A stretch of 64,000 bases of DNA from contig JABCZJ010000014.1 of NCBI GenBank assembly GCA_013289715.1, positions 62,001 through 126,000 on the forward strand. Direction: 5' to 3'. This document shows positions 42,534 to 50,879 of this stretch, one piece after another. The notes under the pieces were generated by a model. That model saw only the letters and a list, made by a program, of their open reading frames with translations, was not told where the DNA came from and made no database searches. The stretch's first letter is position 1, and each line of letters begins with the position of its first letter. Origin of the DNA: Acidobacteriota bacterium (GTDB lineage Bacteria; Acidobacteriota; Terriglobia; Acidiferrales; UBA7541). The position numbers and the translations under genes are program-made.

Positions 42534-43397
42534 ATGACTGACTACAAGCACCCTGAAGTTCTGGTGACGACGCAGTGGGCCGCCGACCATCTGAACGACC
42601 CGAAAGTCCGCCTGGTCGAGGTCGACGTGGACACCACCGCTTACGACCAGGGCCACATTACCGGCGCCGTGGGCTGGAACTGGCAATCGCAGCTGCAGGA
42701 CAATATTCGCCGCGACCTCATCGACAAGTCCGCGCTGGAAAAGCTGCTGGGCGCGTCCGGAATTTCCAACGACACCACCATCCTGCTCTACGGTGACAAC
42801 AACAACTGGTTTGCCGCCTACGCTTTCTGGCAGGTAAAGTACTACGGCCACAAGGACGTTCGCCTGATCAACGGCGGCCGCAAGAAGTGGGTCGAAGAAA
42901 AGCGACCGCTCACCACCGACGCGCCGAAAATCACGGCCACCACCTATCACGCCACCGGACCCGACGAATCCATCCGCGCCCGCAAGGAAGATGTTTACGC
43001 TTTCCTAGACAAGAAGAAGGCCGCGCAACTGGTGGACGTCCGTTCCGTGGACGAATTCACCGGGAAGATTCTCGCGCCTCCGGGACTTTCTGAAACCGCG
43101 CAGCGCGCCGGCCACATTCCCGGCGCAGCCAGTATTCCCTGGGCACAGGCCGCGAATGAGGACGGCACTTTCAAATCCGCGGACGCCTTGAAGGAACTAT
43201 ACGGCAAGAAGGGAATTGACGGTGCGGAAGAAGTGATCGCCTACTGCCGCATCGGCGAACGCAGCTCGCACACCTGGTTCGTGCTGAAATATTTGCTGGG
43301 CTTCGGCAACGTGAAGAATTACGACGGTTCCTGGACCGAGTGGGGCAATCTCGTCGGCGCTCCCATCGAAAAAGAAGTCGCCGTCGCCGCGCATTAG
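42534..43397 (+). CDS. Thiosulfate sulfurtransferase (rhodanese), CysA/SseA type
   Basis: ATG 42534 follows GAGGAGG at 6-nt spacing; 287 residues. Two rhodanese domains are present: the N-terminal inactive one (VRLVEVDVDTTAYDQGHITG, WQSQLQDNIRRDLIDKSA) and the C-terminal catalytic one (AAQLVDVRSVDEFTGKI, RAGHIPGAASIPWAQAANED). The active-site loop is CRIGERSSHTWFVLKYLLG, in which the Cys carries the persulfide. The enzyme moves sulfane sulfur from thiosulfate to an acceptor. Its sequence style matches the actinobacterial CysA-type enzymes linked to cysteine metabolism, in keeping with the Cys-rich leader upstream. A terminator follows the stop by 16 bp. Confidence 0.93.
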   Translation: MTDYKHPEVLVTTQWAADHLNDPKVRLVEVDVDTTAYDQGHITGAVGWNWQSQLQDNIRRDLIDKSALEKLLGASGISNDTTILLYGDNNNWFAAYAFWQVKYYGHKDVRLINGGRKKWVEEKRPLTTDAPKITATTYHATGPDESIRARKEDVYAFLDKKKAAQLVDVRSVDEFTGKILAPPGLSETAQRAGHIPGAASIPWAQAANEDGTFKSADALKELYGKKGIDGAEEVIAYCRIGERSSHTWFVLKYLLGFGNVKNYDGSWTEWGNLVGAPIEKEVAVAAH

Positions 43398-43413
43398 AGC
43401 AGCAGTTTGCAAG

Positions 43414-43455
43414 GGCAGGTCTCCGTCGCAAGACCGGGACCTGCCTCTTCTTTTA
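43414..43455 (+). terminator. Intrinsic terminator after the sulfurtransferase gene
   Basis: GGCAGGTC (43414-43421) and GACCTGCC (43438-43445) form an 8-bp stem with a 16-nt loop, followed by TCTTCTTTT. It lies just after the sulfurtransferase stop at 43397 and overlaps the stop of the convergent gene at 43453. Confidence 0.7.
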
Positions 43456-44046
43456 CTCCGGAATTTGATTCGCCGGCACGCCTTTGCTGCGTGCTTCGTC
43501 CTGCAGCGCACTGATCTTGGCCGCAATATCCTCGCGCTGTTTTTGCAGCCGCGTCAATTCATCGCGCCAATCGTCAATCTTCGCGCCGCCGACGTGCCGG
43601 ACAGAATTCACCGTGTCGCCATTCAGCGCTGCCTGCAGTTGCGAGATCTGCTCGTCCAGCGGCGGCAGCTTCTCCTGTAATCTCGTGATCTGGTCTTGAT
43701 ACTGCTTCGCGTATTTGTTGCTCGCGGCATTTCCGGCGGGCTTGTTGCTTGCCGGCTTGTTATTTTTATTTGCAAAAGTTGAAATCGTGTCGTGGGTATG
43801 GACGTCCCTCATGTCCTCGTTGGTCCACACTTTTTTTGCCGGCGGCGTCGTCGTAGTTGTCGAGGTCGTGGCGTTCGCGTCGGCCGCAATAGCCGTGGCC
43901 GGCTGAGCCTGCGCCGCTGGCGTAGCCGCGTTCCCCGCAGGAGCAGTTTGACCGTCCGAACTTCCTTGCGCGCGTGCCAGACCAGGCACCAGCACAGCCG
44001 TTGCAAGAGCCAGGACCGGTACGAAAAGCAGCGTTCGCCTGAACAT
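43453..44046 (-). CDS. Secreted coiled-coil hypothetical protein
   Basis: 197 residues with a signal peptide (MFRRTLLFVPVLALATAVLV, cleavage near ARAQ), a long Ala/Thr/Pro linker to about residue 75, the phrase KVWTNEDMRDVHTHDTISTF, then a helical part (YAKQYQDQITRLQEKLPPLD, DELTRLQKQREDIAAKISAL) with coiled-coil heptads. The phrase KVWTNEDM recurs in acidobacterial secreted proteins of unknown role. It is probably periplasmic. It converges on the sulfurtransferase gene. Confidence 0.65.
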   Translation of the reverse strand: MFRRTLLFVPVLALATAVLVPGLARAQGSSDGQTAPAGNAATPAAQAQPATAIAADANATTSTTTTTPPAKKVWTNEDMRDVHTHDTISTFANKNNKPASNKPAGNAASNKYAKQYQDQITRLQEKLPPLDEQISQLQAALNGDTVNSVRHVGGAKIDDWRDELTRLQKQREDIAAKISALQDEARSKGVPANQIPE

Positions 44047-44197
44047 GACGCCTCCCCGAATGACCAGCAGGTGACCAGCGAGCTCCGCGCAGCAAAATCC
44101 TCAGACAGCAACATCAATTGGACGAAAGGGTGCAGAGCCGCACTAGGACTATTGTGCGCCCATTGCGATCAGGTTGAACCCCGGGTGGACCGAAGAG

Positions 44198-45262
44198 TTA
44201 CGGGTCGCCGTACGGCGCTTTGCCGCTGGCCAGTTCGGCCTGCGCCATTGCCAACGCCTGCTTGGGCGGCCCGATGCGCCGATATTCGCGCGCTTCGACG
44301 TACTGGTGCTGCTCGGATGTGAAGAGGAATTTACGAGCTGTAAAATCGTACTGATAACGCGTGGGCAGCCAGACTCCCGGAGCGACTTCCTCCTGCTGCA
44401 TGAAAAATACTCCGCCGCGATAAAGTTTTCCCAGAATCCCGCCGCCAAACGAAATGTCGCGCGTCACGTGCGCTTCCCCATGCACCAGCTGATTGGCGTC
44501 GCGGTCCACCCAGATCTTCGCCGTGACGCGAGTCAAAATATCCTGCACCAGTGAGTGCGGATGAAAATTCGGATTCGGCTGGATATCATAGACATCGCAC
44601 AGGCGGCCATTGCAAGACTGCTGCGCGTCCCAGGTAGTTAGGAAAGCCGCTCCGGTTGCATCCAGCAGTTCCTTGCGGTCGTCCTTCCTCTTCTGCCATT
44701 TCGCGTATGCCGATTTAGCCCTGGAATCTTCCGGCTTTAGCATCAGCTCCAGCAGCTCTTTCCATGCGACCAGTTGCTTGCGATATTCCTCCGGATCCAC
44801 CGGCCGGTCGCCATCCTTCAGCAACAGTTTCATAGTGCCGGTGCCGGTGGGCACCACGCGATAGGTTTTATCGTCGAGCACCCGCGGAGTTGTGCCTCCC
44901 GTGCGATCCACGTGATGCTCCACTCGCTCGTATTGCTCCAGCGCTTCGTCATTGGAGTGCTGGTGCTCCAAAAGGATTTTCGCGCGAGCAGAGATTTCCG
45001 CGTCCGAAGGAGGTCGCGCGGCCCCGGTTTGGTTTCCTGCGTGTTCACCAAGGTCGTTAGAACTCGCGCCGTTAGCGTTTAACCCGGAAGGGCGGGGCTT
45101 GAGCCCCGCCGTACGAGCCTCGATATCAGGGGCTTCAGCCCCTGAAGCCGTGCTTTTCTTTGGACCAGCTGCACCAGCGGGACTCGGTTGGCCGGACGCG
45201 CCCGCCAAGCCCGCCACTGCCAGAGCCGCGGCCAGACTCGATGCTGTAAGTCCTTTCACCAT
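44198..45262 (-). CDS. Secreted hypothetical protein with palindromes inserted in the coding sequence
   Basis: From MVKGLTASSLAAALAVAGLA (45262) the protein has 354 residues; the frame is open back to 45427 but lacks a signal peptide there. After the signal peptide comes a low-complexity stretch (ASGAEAPDIEARTAGLKPRP) encoded by two perfect 20-bp palindromes. A conserved-looking domain follows (DAEISARAKILLEHQHSNDE, TGTGTMKLLLKDGDRPVDPE, RLCDVYDIQPNPNFHPHSLV, GVWLPTRYQYDFTARKFLFT). The last part resembles lipoprotein-localisation-type beta sheets, but I do not recognise the family. It may bind an outer-membrane component. It is divergent from the ABC permease pair at 45451. Confidence 0.62.
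   Translation of the reverse strand: MVKGLTASSLAAALAVAGLAGASGQPSPAGAAGPKKSTASGAEAPDIEARTAGLKPRPSGLNANGASSNDLGEHAGNQTGAARPPSDAEISARAKILLEHQHSNDEALEQYERVEHHVDRTGGTTPRVLDDKTYRVVPTGTGTMKLLLKDGDRPVDPEEYRKQLVAWKELLELMLKPEDSRAKSAYAKWQKRKDDRKELLDATGAAFLTTWDAQQSCNGRLCDVYDIQPNPNFHPHSLVQDILTRVTAKIWVDRDANQLVHGEAHVTRDISFGGGILGKLYRGGVFFMQQEEVAPGVWLPTRYQYDFTARKFLFTSEQHQYVEAREYRRIGPPKQALAMAQAELASGKAPYGDP
45091..45145. repeat. Two palindromes inside a coding region
   Basis: GGCGGGGCT-TG-AGCCCCGCC (45091-45110) and TCAGGGGCT-TC-AGCCCCTGA (45126-45145) each have perfect 9-bp arms and share the GGGGCT/AGCCCC core. They resemble the intergenic palindromes of this genome but lie in frame inside the gene at 44198-45262. 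Confidence 0.8.
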
Positions 45263-45450
45263 GTTGAGAATGCCCGTCAGTGAGGTGCCCGGCTCCATAG
45301 GATAAGCTGCGGCTCCAATTCTACCCGAATCCTCCGCAGAAACGTCGCGGCGCATGCTCGGTGCCTGGCTCTTCCGTATTCCGAACGCCAAAAAATTATC
45401 CGTAATCTGAAGTTTTTCCAGTCCCATATCCGTCTAATATGGTGACGGTT

Positions 45451-46716
45451 ATGAAGCCCTCTAAATCCGTATCCGAAGCCCGGCAGACGCTCGCTGCCTT
45501 GCGCGAAACCATCTGGATCGCGCTGGATACCCTGCGTGCGCATAAGCTGCGCACTTTCTTGACGCTGCTGGGCGTGATCCTGGCCGTCACCACGCTCGTC
45601 GCCGTCATCTCCGTTCTCAATGGCCTGAACGTATACGTCGCCGATAAGGTGGCCAACTTGGGCGCGAATGCGTTCGTAATCGACCGCATCGGCATCGTCA
45701 CGAACGCGCAAGAGTGGTACAAAGCTCGTAAACGCCCGCCGCTCGGCATGGAAGATCTGGAAGCTCTGCGGAACGGGATGAAGCTTGCGGATACAATCGC
45801 GGGAGAACAGAACACTTTCGCAGACGTGCGGCACGGCAACGACCTGAGCGAGGACGTAACCATCATCGGCGCCACTCCCACGTTTGCTTCCATCCGCGAT
45901 ATAGACGTCTCCAACGGGCGGCTGCTCACTGACATTGACGAAGATCATCGCGCCGGCGTTTGCGTCATCGGCGCCGACGTAGCGAACAAAATATTTCCAG
46001 GCGTGGATCCGGTGGGAAAGGAAATCCGCGCGGGCCAGGGCCAGTATGTGATCGTCGGCGTCGCTACTCCCAAAGGCAACGTCCTGGGCCAGCCGCAGGA
46101 TAACTTCGTAATGATTCCGCTGGGCACCTATCGCAAGGAATGGCTCACGGCGCTGGATTCGATCGGATTTTTCGTCCAGGCGCGCGGTCCGGAATGGATG
46201 GATGCCGCGCAAGACGAGGCTCGCGTGATTCTACGCTCGCGCCGCCACGTGCCGTATCAATCGGAAGATAATTTCGCCATCATCGCGCCGACTTCGATCA
46301 TGGGTTTGTGGAATCGCATCACCGGCAGCGCCTTCGGCATCGCGATCTGGATCACCTCAGTTTTTCTCGTAGTGGGTGGCGTGGTAATCATGAACATCAT
46401 GCTCGCCAGCGTCACCGAACGCACCCGCGAAATCGGGCTGCGCAAATCGCTTGGCGCGCGCCGCCGTCACATCATCCTGCAATTTCTGGTGGAATCATCG
46501 GTGCTGGCCGGACTGGGCGGATTTCTCGGAGTGGTCGCCGCCGTGGCCATCAGCCAGTTGGTCCGCGTGCTTTCACCGATCCCGATTTCCACGCCATTTT
46601 TTTCCATACTTGTCGCGCTGGTTCTTTCCACCGCCGTGGGCCTGTTTTTCGGCATTTATCCGGCGATGCGCGCCGCAAGGTTGGACCCGATCGAAGCGCT
46701 GCGGGCGGAGACTTAG
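45451..46716 (+). CDS. MacB/FtsX-family ABC transporter permease, first of a pair
   Basis: About 421 residues from ATG 45451, with GGTGA just upstream; an ATG at 45439 is also possible. Four membrane helices: one near residues 30-55 (HKLRTFLTLLGVILAVTTLV) and three at the C-terminus (WITSVFLVVGGVVIMNIMLA, VLAGLGGFLGVVAAVAI, SILVALVLSTAVGLFFGIYP). Between them lies a periplasmic MacB-PCD domain. The SVTERTREIGLRKSLGA loop that contacts the ATPase is intact, as is the end AARLDPIEALRAE. Such permeases export peptides, lipids or lipoproteins by mechanotransmission. The second permease follows after 9 bp; no ATPase gene is adjacent. Confidence 0.88.
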   Translation: MKPSKSVSEARQTLAALRETIWIALDTLRAHKLRTFLTLLGVILAVTTLVAVISVLNGLNVYVADKVANLGANAFVIDRIGIVTNAQEWYKARKRPPLGMEDLEALRNGMKLADTIAGEQNTFADVRHGNDLSEDVTIIGATPTFASIRDIDVSNGRLLTDIDEDHRAGVCVIGADVANKIFPGVDPVGKEIRAGQGQYVIVGVATPKGNVLGQPQDNFVMIPLGTYRKEWLTALDSIGFFVQARGPEWMDAAQDEARVILRSRRHVPYQSEDNFAIIAPTSIMGLWNRITGSAFGIAIWITSVFLVVGGVVIMNIMLASVTERTREIGLRKSLGARRRHIILQFLVESSVLAGLGGFLGVVAAVAISQLVRVLSPIPISTPFFSILVALVLSTAVGLFFGIYPAMRAARLDPIEALRAET

Positions 46717-46725
46717 GAAAAGCCG

Positions 46726-47967
46726 ATGCAAAGTGATTTTCGCGAAAATCTGCATCTCGCGCTGGACACGGTTCGCGCGCACAAACTGCGCAGCTTCCTC
46801 GCGATCCTGGGCGTGATGATTGGCGTCGCACTCATTATTCTGGTGGTTGGCCTGGTACAAGGTTTTCGCCAGACCATCCAGGACGAAATCGTTTCCGAAG
46901 GAATTGATACCGCTTTCGTTTCGCGCTTTGATCAAGGCCCGCAAAACGGTCGCCGTCCCAAGGACGAAAAACTGCGCAAGCCGCTCACTCTGGAAGACGC
47001 CATGGCCATTCGCCAACTTTGTCCCGCAGTCAAGGAAATCGCCGTCTCCGCATTCCAGTGGCAGCTCGCCCACACCGCCCGCTACCAGGGCAATGAAATT
47101 GAAGGCACTGATTTTCGCGGCACTTTCCCGGCCTATCTCGCCGTCTATTCCAACGCCACCATGAAAGCCGGGCGCTTTTTCACCGAAGCCGAAAACGAAC
47201 ATCGCGAAAATGTCGTGGTCATCGGCGAAAATGTCGCCACCGCTTTCTTTCCCAGCATTGCAGACGCCCTGGGCAAGCAAATCCTGGTGGATGGTTCCAC
47301 CTATCTGGTGGTGGGTGTGTTCGAAAAGCCCCCCAACGGTTTCGGCACGGACGATGAAGATCGCCGTACCGTAATCCCTTATTACACCTTTATGAAGCTG
47401 TATCCGGGCAGCTATGAGATCGCTTATCGCTTTCTCGCGTATTCCGGCAAGCTGGACGCCGCCGTGGATCAGCTGCGTGAAGTTCTGCGCCGCCGGCGCG
47501 AAGTTCCCTACGATAAGCCCGACACTTTCTCCATTCAGACGCAGGTCGAGGTCGTGCAGAAATTCAACGATATCATTGGTGGCGTTGTGCTCGTCGTCGT
47601 CGTGCTCAGTTCCATCGGCCTGCTCATCGGCGGCATGGGCGTGATGAACATCATGCTCGTGTCCGTCACCGAGCGCACTCGCGAAATCGGCGTGCGCAAA
47701 GCCATCGGCGCGCGCAGTCGCGATATCACCTGGCAATTTCTCTTCGAAGCCATGACCCTTACCGGAACCGGCGGCATCATCGGCATCATTGTCGGCAGCG
47801 CCATCGTGTTCCTGATTCCCACGGTCAGTTCACTGAAAGCCGTGGTGCCCGCATGGGCCGTCATAATCGGCTTCACGGTCTCCGTCAGCATCGGCCTCAT
47901 CTTCGGCGTCTGGCCCGCAACCAAAGCTGCGCGCCTGAATCCCGTCGAAGCCCTTCGCTACGAATAG
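46726..47967 (+). CDS. MacB/FtsX-family ABC transporter permease, second of a pair
   Basis: 413 residues, MQSDFRENLHLALDTVRAHK, with the same plan as the upstream gene: an N-terminal helix (SFLAILGVMIGVALIILVVG), a periplasmic domain, then GVVLVVVVLSSIGLLIGGMG, SVTERTREIGVRKAIGARSR and the end AARLNPVEALRYE. The two proteins clearly derive from duplication and could form a heterodimeric permease, as LolC and LolE do. The ATP-binding partner must be encoded elsewhere, since the ABC ATPase at 49666 belongs to a different, ABC-2-type operon. The gap to the first permease is only 9 bp. Confidence 0.88.
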   Translation: MQSDFRENLHLALDTVRAHKLRSFLAILGVMIGVALIILVVGLVQGFRQTIQDEIVSEGIDTAFVSRFDQGPQNGRRPKDEKLRKPLTLEDAMAIRQLCPAVKEIAVSAFQWQLAHTARYQGNEIEGTDFRGTFPAYLAVYSNATMKAGRFFTEAENEHRENVVVIGENVATAFFPSIADALGKQILVDGSTYLVVGVFEKPPNGFGTDDEDRRTVIPYYTFMKLYPGSYEIAYRFLAYSGKLDAAVDQLREVLRRRREVPYDKPDTFSIQTQVEVVQKFNDIIGGVVLVVVVLSSIGLLIGGMGVMNIMLVSVTERTREIGVRKAIGARSRDITWQFLFEAMTLTGTGGIIGIIVGSAIVFLIPTVSSLKAVVPAWAVIIGFTVSVSIGLIFGVWPATKAARLNPVEALRYE

Positions 47968-47975
47968 TTTTTATA

Positions 47976-48893
47976 TTAGCGGAGTTTGTCGGGCCCCTGA
48001 TCGAGGTCCAGCACGATGGTGCTCTGGGGATCGAGTTGCGGCACACCGTTCGGGCCCATTACGTACGGGAAGCCCGCTGGATCCTGCAGGGTGCCTCCGA
48101 CCAATCTCGCATCCCGCAGCTCTTGCATCGAAGTAGGGAAGCGGCCGAATTTTCTCCAATAGTCTTCCGAGCTTTCGTTCAAACGCTGCAGGCCCAACGC
48201 CGCATCGAGCGATTGAATGTGCTGCTTCGCCCGGCGGCGGATCAGTTCGTCCTTTGTGGTCGCGTATATCTCGGTCCAGATCATCCGGGAAGTCTCCAGA
48301 GAATTGCCCGTTTCCGCCACGCGGGCGGCCATTACCTTCATCCACACCTGCGCATTCGGGTTTTTGCTGCCTTCCAAATACGCTGCGGCGCCTTTCTGGT
48401 AATCTTTCAAGTGGATCGAATAAAGAAACCCCAGATCCTGATAGAGCCGCCATTCATCAGGATTTTCGGCGATGCCGCGCTTCACGAGGTCCACCGCCAA
48501 GTCCGCGCGTCCTGGTCCGACGGGCGGCCGCTCCGACAAAAAGACCGCTCCGAAGCGGTAGGCAATCAGCAACCTCGGATCAAGCGTGGTCGTGATATCC
48601 AGCAATGGCCATAGTGATTCGTACGTCGCGCCGGGCTTGCGCGCCCTTCTGCCGTAATATTGCACCACTCGCGTCCAGTAGATATCCGCAACCAGCGGCT
48701 CATATCCCAGACTAAGTTTCTTCAGCAGCCAGCCGGAACGCAGGAGCAACTCTCCCTTGTCCGGGTCCAGCAGGCGCGTCTCGGCATCAATACGCACCTG
48801 CAGCGCCGCGCACAGCACCAACAGGACCGGCACGGCCAGCAGCGCCAGCAACATCGCTCGTATGTGACTTTTATTTTGCGTGCGCCTGCTCAT
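47976..48893 (-). CDS. Membrane-anchored TPR-like protein of an ABC transporter operon
   Basis: 305 residues: a short basic start and one membrane helix (AMLLALLAVPVLLVLCAALQ), then helical repeats (GPGRADLAVDLVKRGIAENP, EWRLYQDLGFLYSIHLKDYQ, GNSLETSRMIWTEIYATTKD) resembling TPRs. A C-terminal part follows (RFPTSMQELRDARLVGGTLQ, DPAGFPYVMGPNGVPQL) that looks like the pseudopilin-type DPxGxPY motif. The gene overlaps the ABC-2 permease gene by 4 bp (ATGA), so it is the third gene of the ATPase-permease operon and probably an accessory subunit. The role is unknown. Confidence 0.7.
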   Translation of the reverse strand: MSRRTQNKSHIRAMLLALLAVPVLLVLCAALQVRIDAETRLLDPDKGELLLRSGWLLKKLSLGYEPLVADIYWTRVVQYYGRRARKPGATYESLWPLLDITTTLDPRLLIAYRFGAVFLSERPPVGPGRADLAVDLVKRGIAENPDEWRLYQDLGFLYSIHLKDYQKGAAAYLEGSKNPNAQVWMKVMAARVAETGNSLETSRMIWTEIYATTKDELIRRRAKQHIQSLDAALGLQRLNESSEDYWRKFGRFPTSMQELRDARLVGGTLQDPAGFPYVMGPNGVPQLDPQSTIVLDLDQGPDKLR

Positions 48894-49669
48894 TTCAGAT
48901 TGCGCCCGGAAAACACCGCCGACGCTGCCACCAGAATCAGCACTACATAGAGCGCCGCGTACAACGTGTTGTGCCAGATCAGCGCCAACGGCAGCGCGTC
49001 GCCGTGCGCCGCCGCGGCGATCACACCAAAATCATGAAAATTGGGCAGCACGTAGTACACCAAGCGCGTGATGGCGGCCACCGCCCGGTTCTGTGTGAAC
49101 TGGCTGATGCCCAGTATGCCCGGCGCGAAAACCCCCGCGATGTAGATTCCCAACGTGTACAGGGTCGAAAGCATCGGGCTGGTAAAGCAGGAAAAGAACA
49201 GCGCCAGTGCCGTCACCACCGCGAGCTCCAGCAAAATAAAATAAACCGCCACCAGAATCGTCGCGTCCGACCGCTCGAATTCCCGGGTGACGCAGTACAA
49301 CGCTGCTGCGAGGCCCAGCGTCATCAACGAAGTATTCACCACCAGGGTCAGCAGCAGGCCGCCGTATTTCCCCACCAGGAATTCCCAGCGACGAATCGGC
49401 TTGGAGAGCAGGCTGTACAGAGTGCGCTTTTCCATCTCTTTGTAAACCAGCCCCACGCCGATAAATATCGCCATGATGATTCCGAAAATCGAAATCGCCG
49501 AAAGCCCCAGATTGATGATCACCATCCGCTCGATCCCGATCGAAATCTGCCCCACCAGGATCGCCGCGCCGATCATCATCAGCGCGAAAAATATCAGGTT
49601 GTACAGCACGCGGTCCCGCACCGCTTCGCGAAACGTATTGATGGCTACCACGCCCGGTAATACGCTCAT
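48890..49669 (-). CDS. ABC-2-type transporter permease
   Basis: The start MSVLPGVVAINTFREAVRDR (49669) gives 259 residues with six predicted helices (LYNLIFFALMMIGAAILVGQ, LSAISIFGIIMAIFIGVGLV, VNTSLMTLGLAAALY, ILVAVYFILLELAVVTALAL, STLYTLGIYIAGVFAPGIL, LYAALYVVLILVAASAVF). The cytoplasmic loop KEMEKRTLYSLLSKPIRRWE is the typical ABC-2 coupling segment. It overlaps the ATPase gene by 4 bp and the TPR gene by 4 bp. Likely an exporter; the substrate is unknown. A longer upstream frame is a shadow of the ATPase gene. Confidence 0.88.
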   Translation of the reverse strand: MSVLPGVVAINTFREAVRDRVLYNLIFFALMMIGAAILVGQISIGIERMVIINLGLSAISIFGIIMAIFIGVGLVYKEMEKRTLYSLLSKPIRRWEFLVGKYGGLLLTLVVNTSLMTLGLAAALYCVTREFERSDATILVAVYFILLELAVVTALALFFSCFTSPMLSTLYTLGIYIAGVFAPGILGISQFTQNRAVAAITRLVYYVLPNFHDFGVIAAAAHGDALPLALIWHNTLYAALYVVLILVAASAVFSGRNLK

Positions 49670-50625
49670 CGCACACCCACTTCCGCCGCCGGCACCTGCG
49701 TTTTTTGTCGTCCCACCAGATTGAAAAAATAATCCTCCAGCGACGGACGCAGCGGCGCCACCGCAAGGATGCGCCCCTCGCAACCCCGCAATTGCTCCAG
49801 CACCGCGTAAAGCTCCTCTTCCGCCACTTCAATCCGATAGCGGTTGCCGATATTTTTCGCGCGCGCCGCAATATTTGGCGGCAGCTTCTGCTGCTTGGCC
49901 ACTTCGAACAAAATTTCCATGCCTTGTACTTCCATGGACACAATTTCTCCCGGCGAACCAATCCCTCGCAATTTCCCATCGACCAGCACCGCCACACGGT
50001 CGCACAGCATTTCCGCATCGGAAAGAATGTGCGTGGAAAAGAAAATCGTGCGGCCCTGCCGCTTCAAATCCAGAATGATGTCGCGCACTTCGCGCCGCCC
50101 CACCGGATCCAGGCCCGACATCGGCTCGTCCAGAAACACTACCTGCGGATCATGCAGAATCGCCTGCGCGATCCCCACGCGCTGCAGCATGCCCTTTGAA
50201 AATTTCCGCAGCTGCACGTCCGCGGCAGCCGCCAAGCCCACCAGGCCCAGAAATCGCGTCACGCGCTCGTTCCGCTCCGCCGCGTGGTAGCCGAAAAAAC
50301 GCGCGAAATATCCCAGCAGCTCACGCGCCGTCAGGTAATCGTAAAAATAGGGCTGCTCCGGCATGTACCCGATCTCGCGATGCATGCGCACGTCGTCGAT
50401 CGAGCGCCCACGCACGCGCGCCTGACCCGACGTGGGGAAGATCAAGCCCATCAGCAGCTTCATCGTGGTGGTCTTGCCCGCGCCGTTCGGTCCCAGGAAT
50501 CCGAACGATTCCCCCTCTTCCACCTGCAGCGTCAAATGGTCCAGGGACCGGCGCATTTTTTTCCGCCAGAACCCCACCGGGTAGTCCTTCGTCAACCGCT
50601 CGATTTCGATTGCTGGATTCGCCAT
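49666..50625 (-). CDS. ABC transporter ATP-binding protein (ABC-2/DrrA-type)
   Basis: 319 residues. Walker A GPNGAGKTT (about 45-53), Q-loop region IGYMPEQPYFYD, signature FSKGMLQRVGIAQAI, Walker B VVFLDEPMSGLDP and switch His in FFSTHILSD are all present, so it is an active ATPase. The C-terminal 90 residues (GMEILFEVAKQQKLPPNIAA, VAPLRPSLEDYFFNLVG) are the extension common in DrrA/NatA-like ATPases. It powers the permease encoded next in the operon, with ATGA overlap. Confidence 0.92.
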   Translation of the reverse strand: MANPAIEIERLTKDYPVGFWRKKMRRSLDHLTLQVEEGESFGFLGPNGAGKTTTMKLLMGLIFPTSGQARVRGRSIDDVRMHREIGYMPEQPYFYDYLTARELLGYFARFFGYHAAERNERVTRFLGLVGLAAAADVQLRKFSKGMLQRVGIAQAILHDPQVVFLDEPMSGLDPVGRREVRDIILDLKRQGRTIFFSTHILSDAEMLCDRVAVLVDGKLRGIGSPGEIVSMEVQGMEILFEVAKQQKLPPNIAARAKNIGNRYRIEVAEEELYAVLEQLRGCEGRILAVAPLRPSLEDYFFNLVGRQKTQVPAAEVGVR

Positions 50626-50879
50626 GGCCCCTCATTATCAATTTTTCCAGCGCACAATGGTTCATGTCAATTCCCAGGTGTTGCCTTCCTCTACACATCC
50701 CGCGCCCGCGGCGTCGCTGCATCACCACCTGGATTGTGAGAGGCATTCGGAAATCTAGGCCGCGCATCCTCGGTATGTTAGAGGGCATGCGAAGGACGCT
50801 TCGAAAAAGTCCCGTCGGCGAAGGGAAAATCGGCTTGATCATTCCGGTGAAACGCCTACACGGCGGCGCGTTTTCGGTT

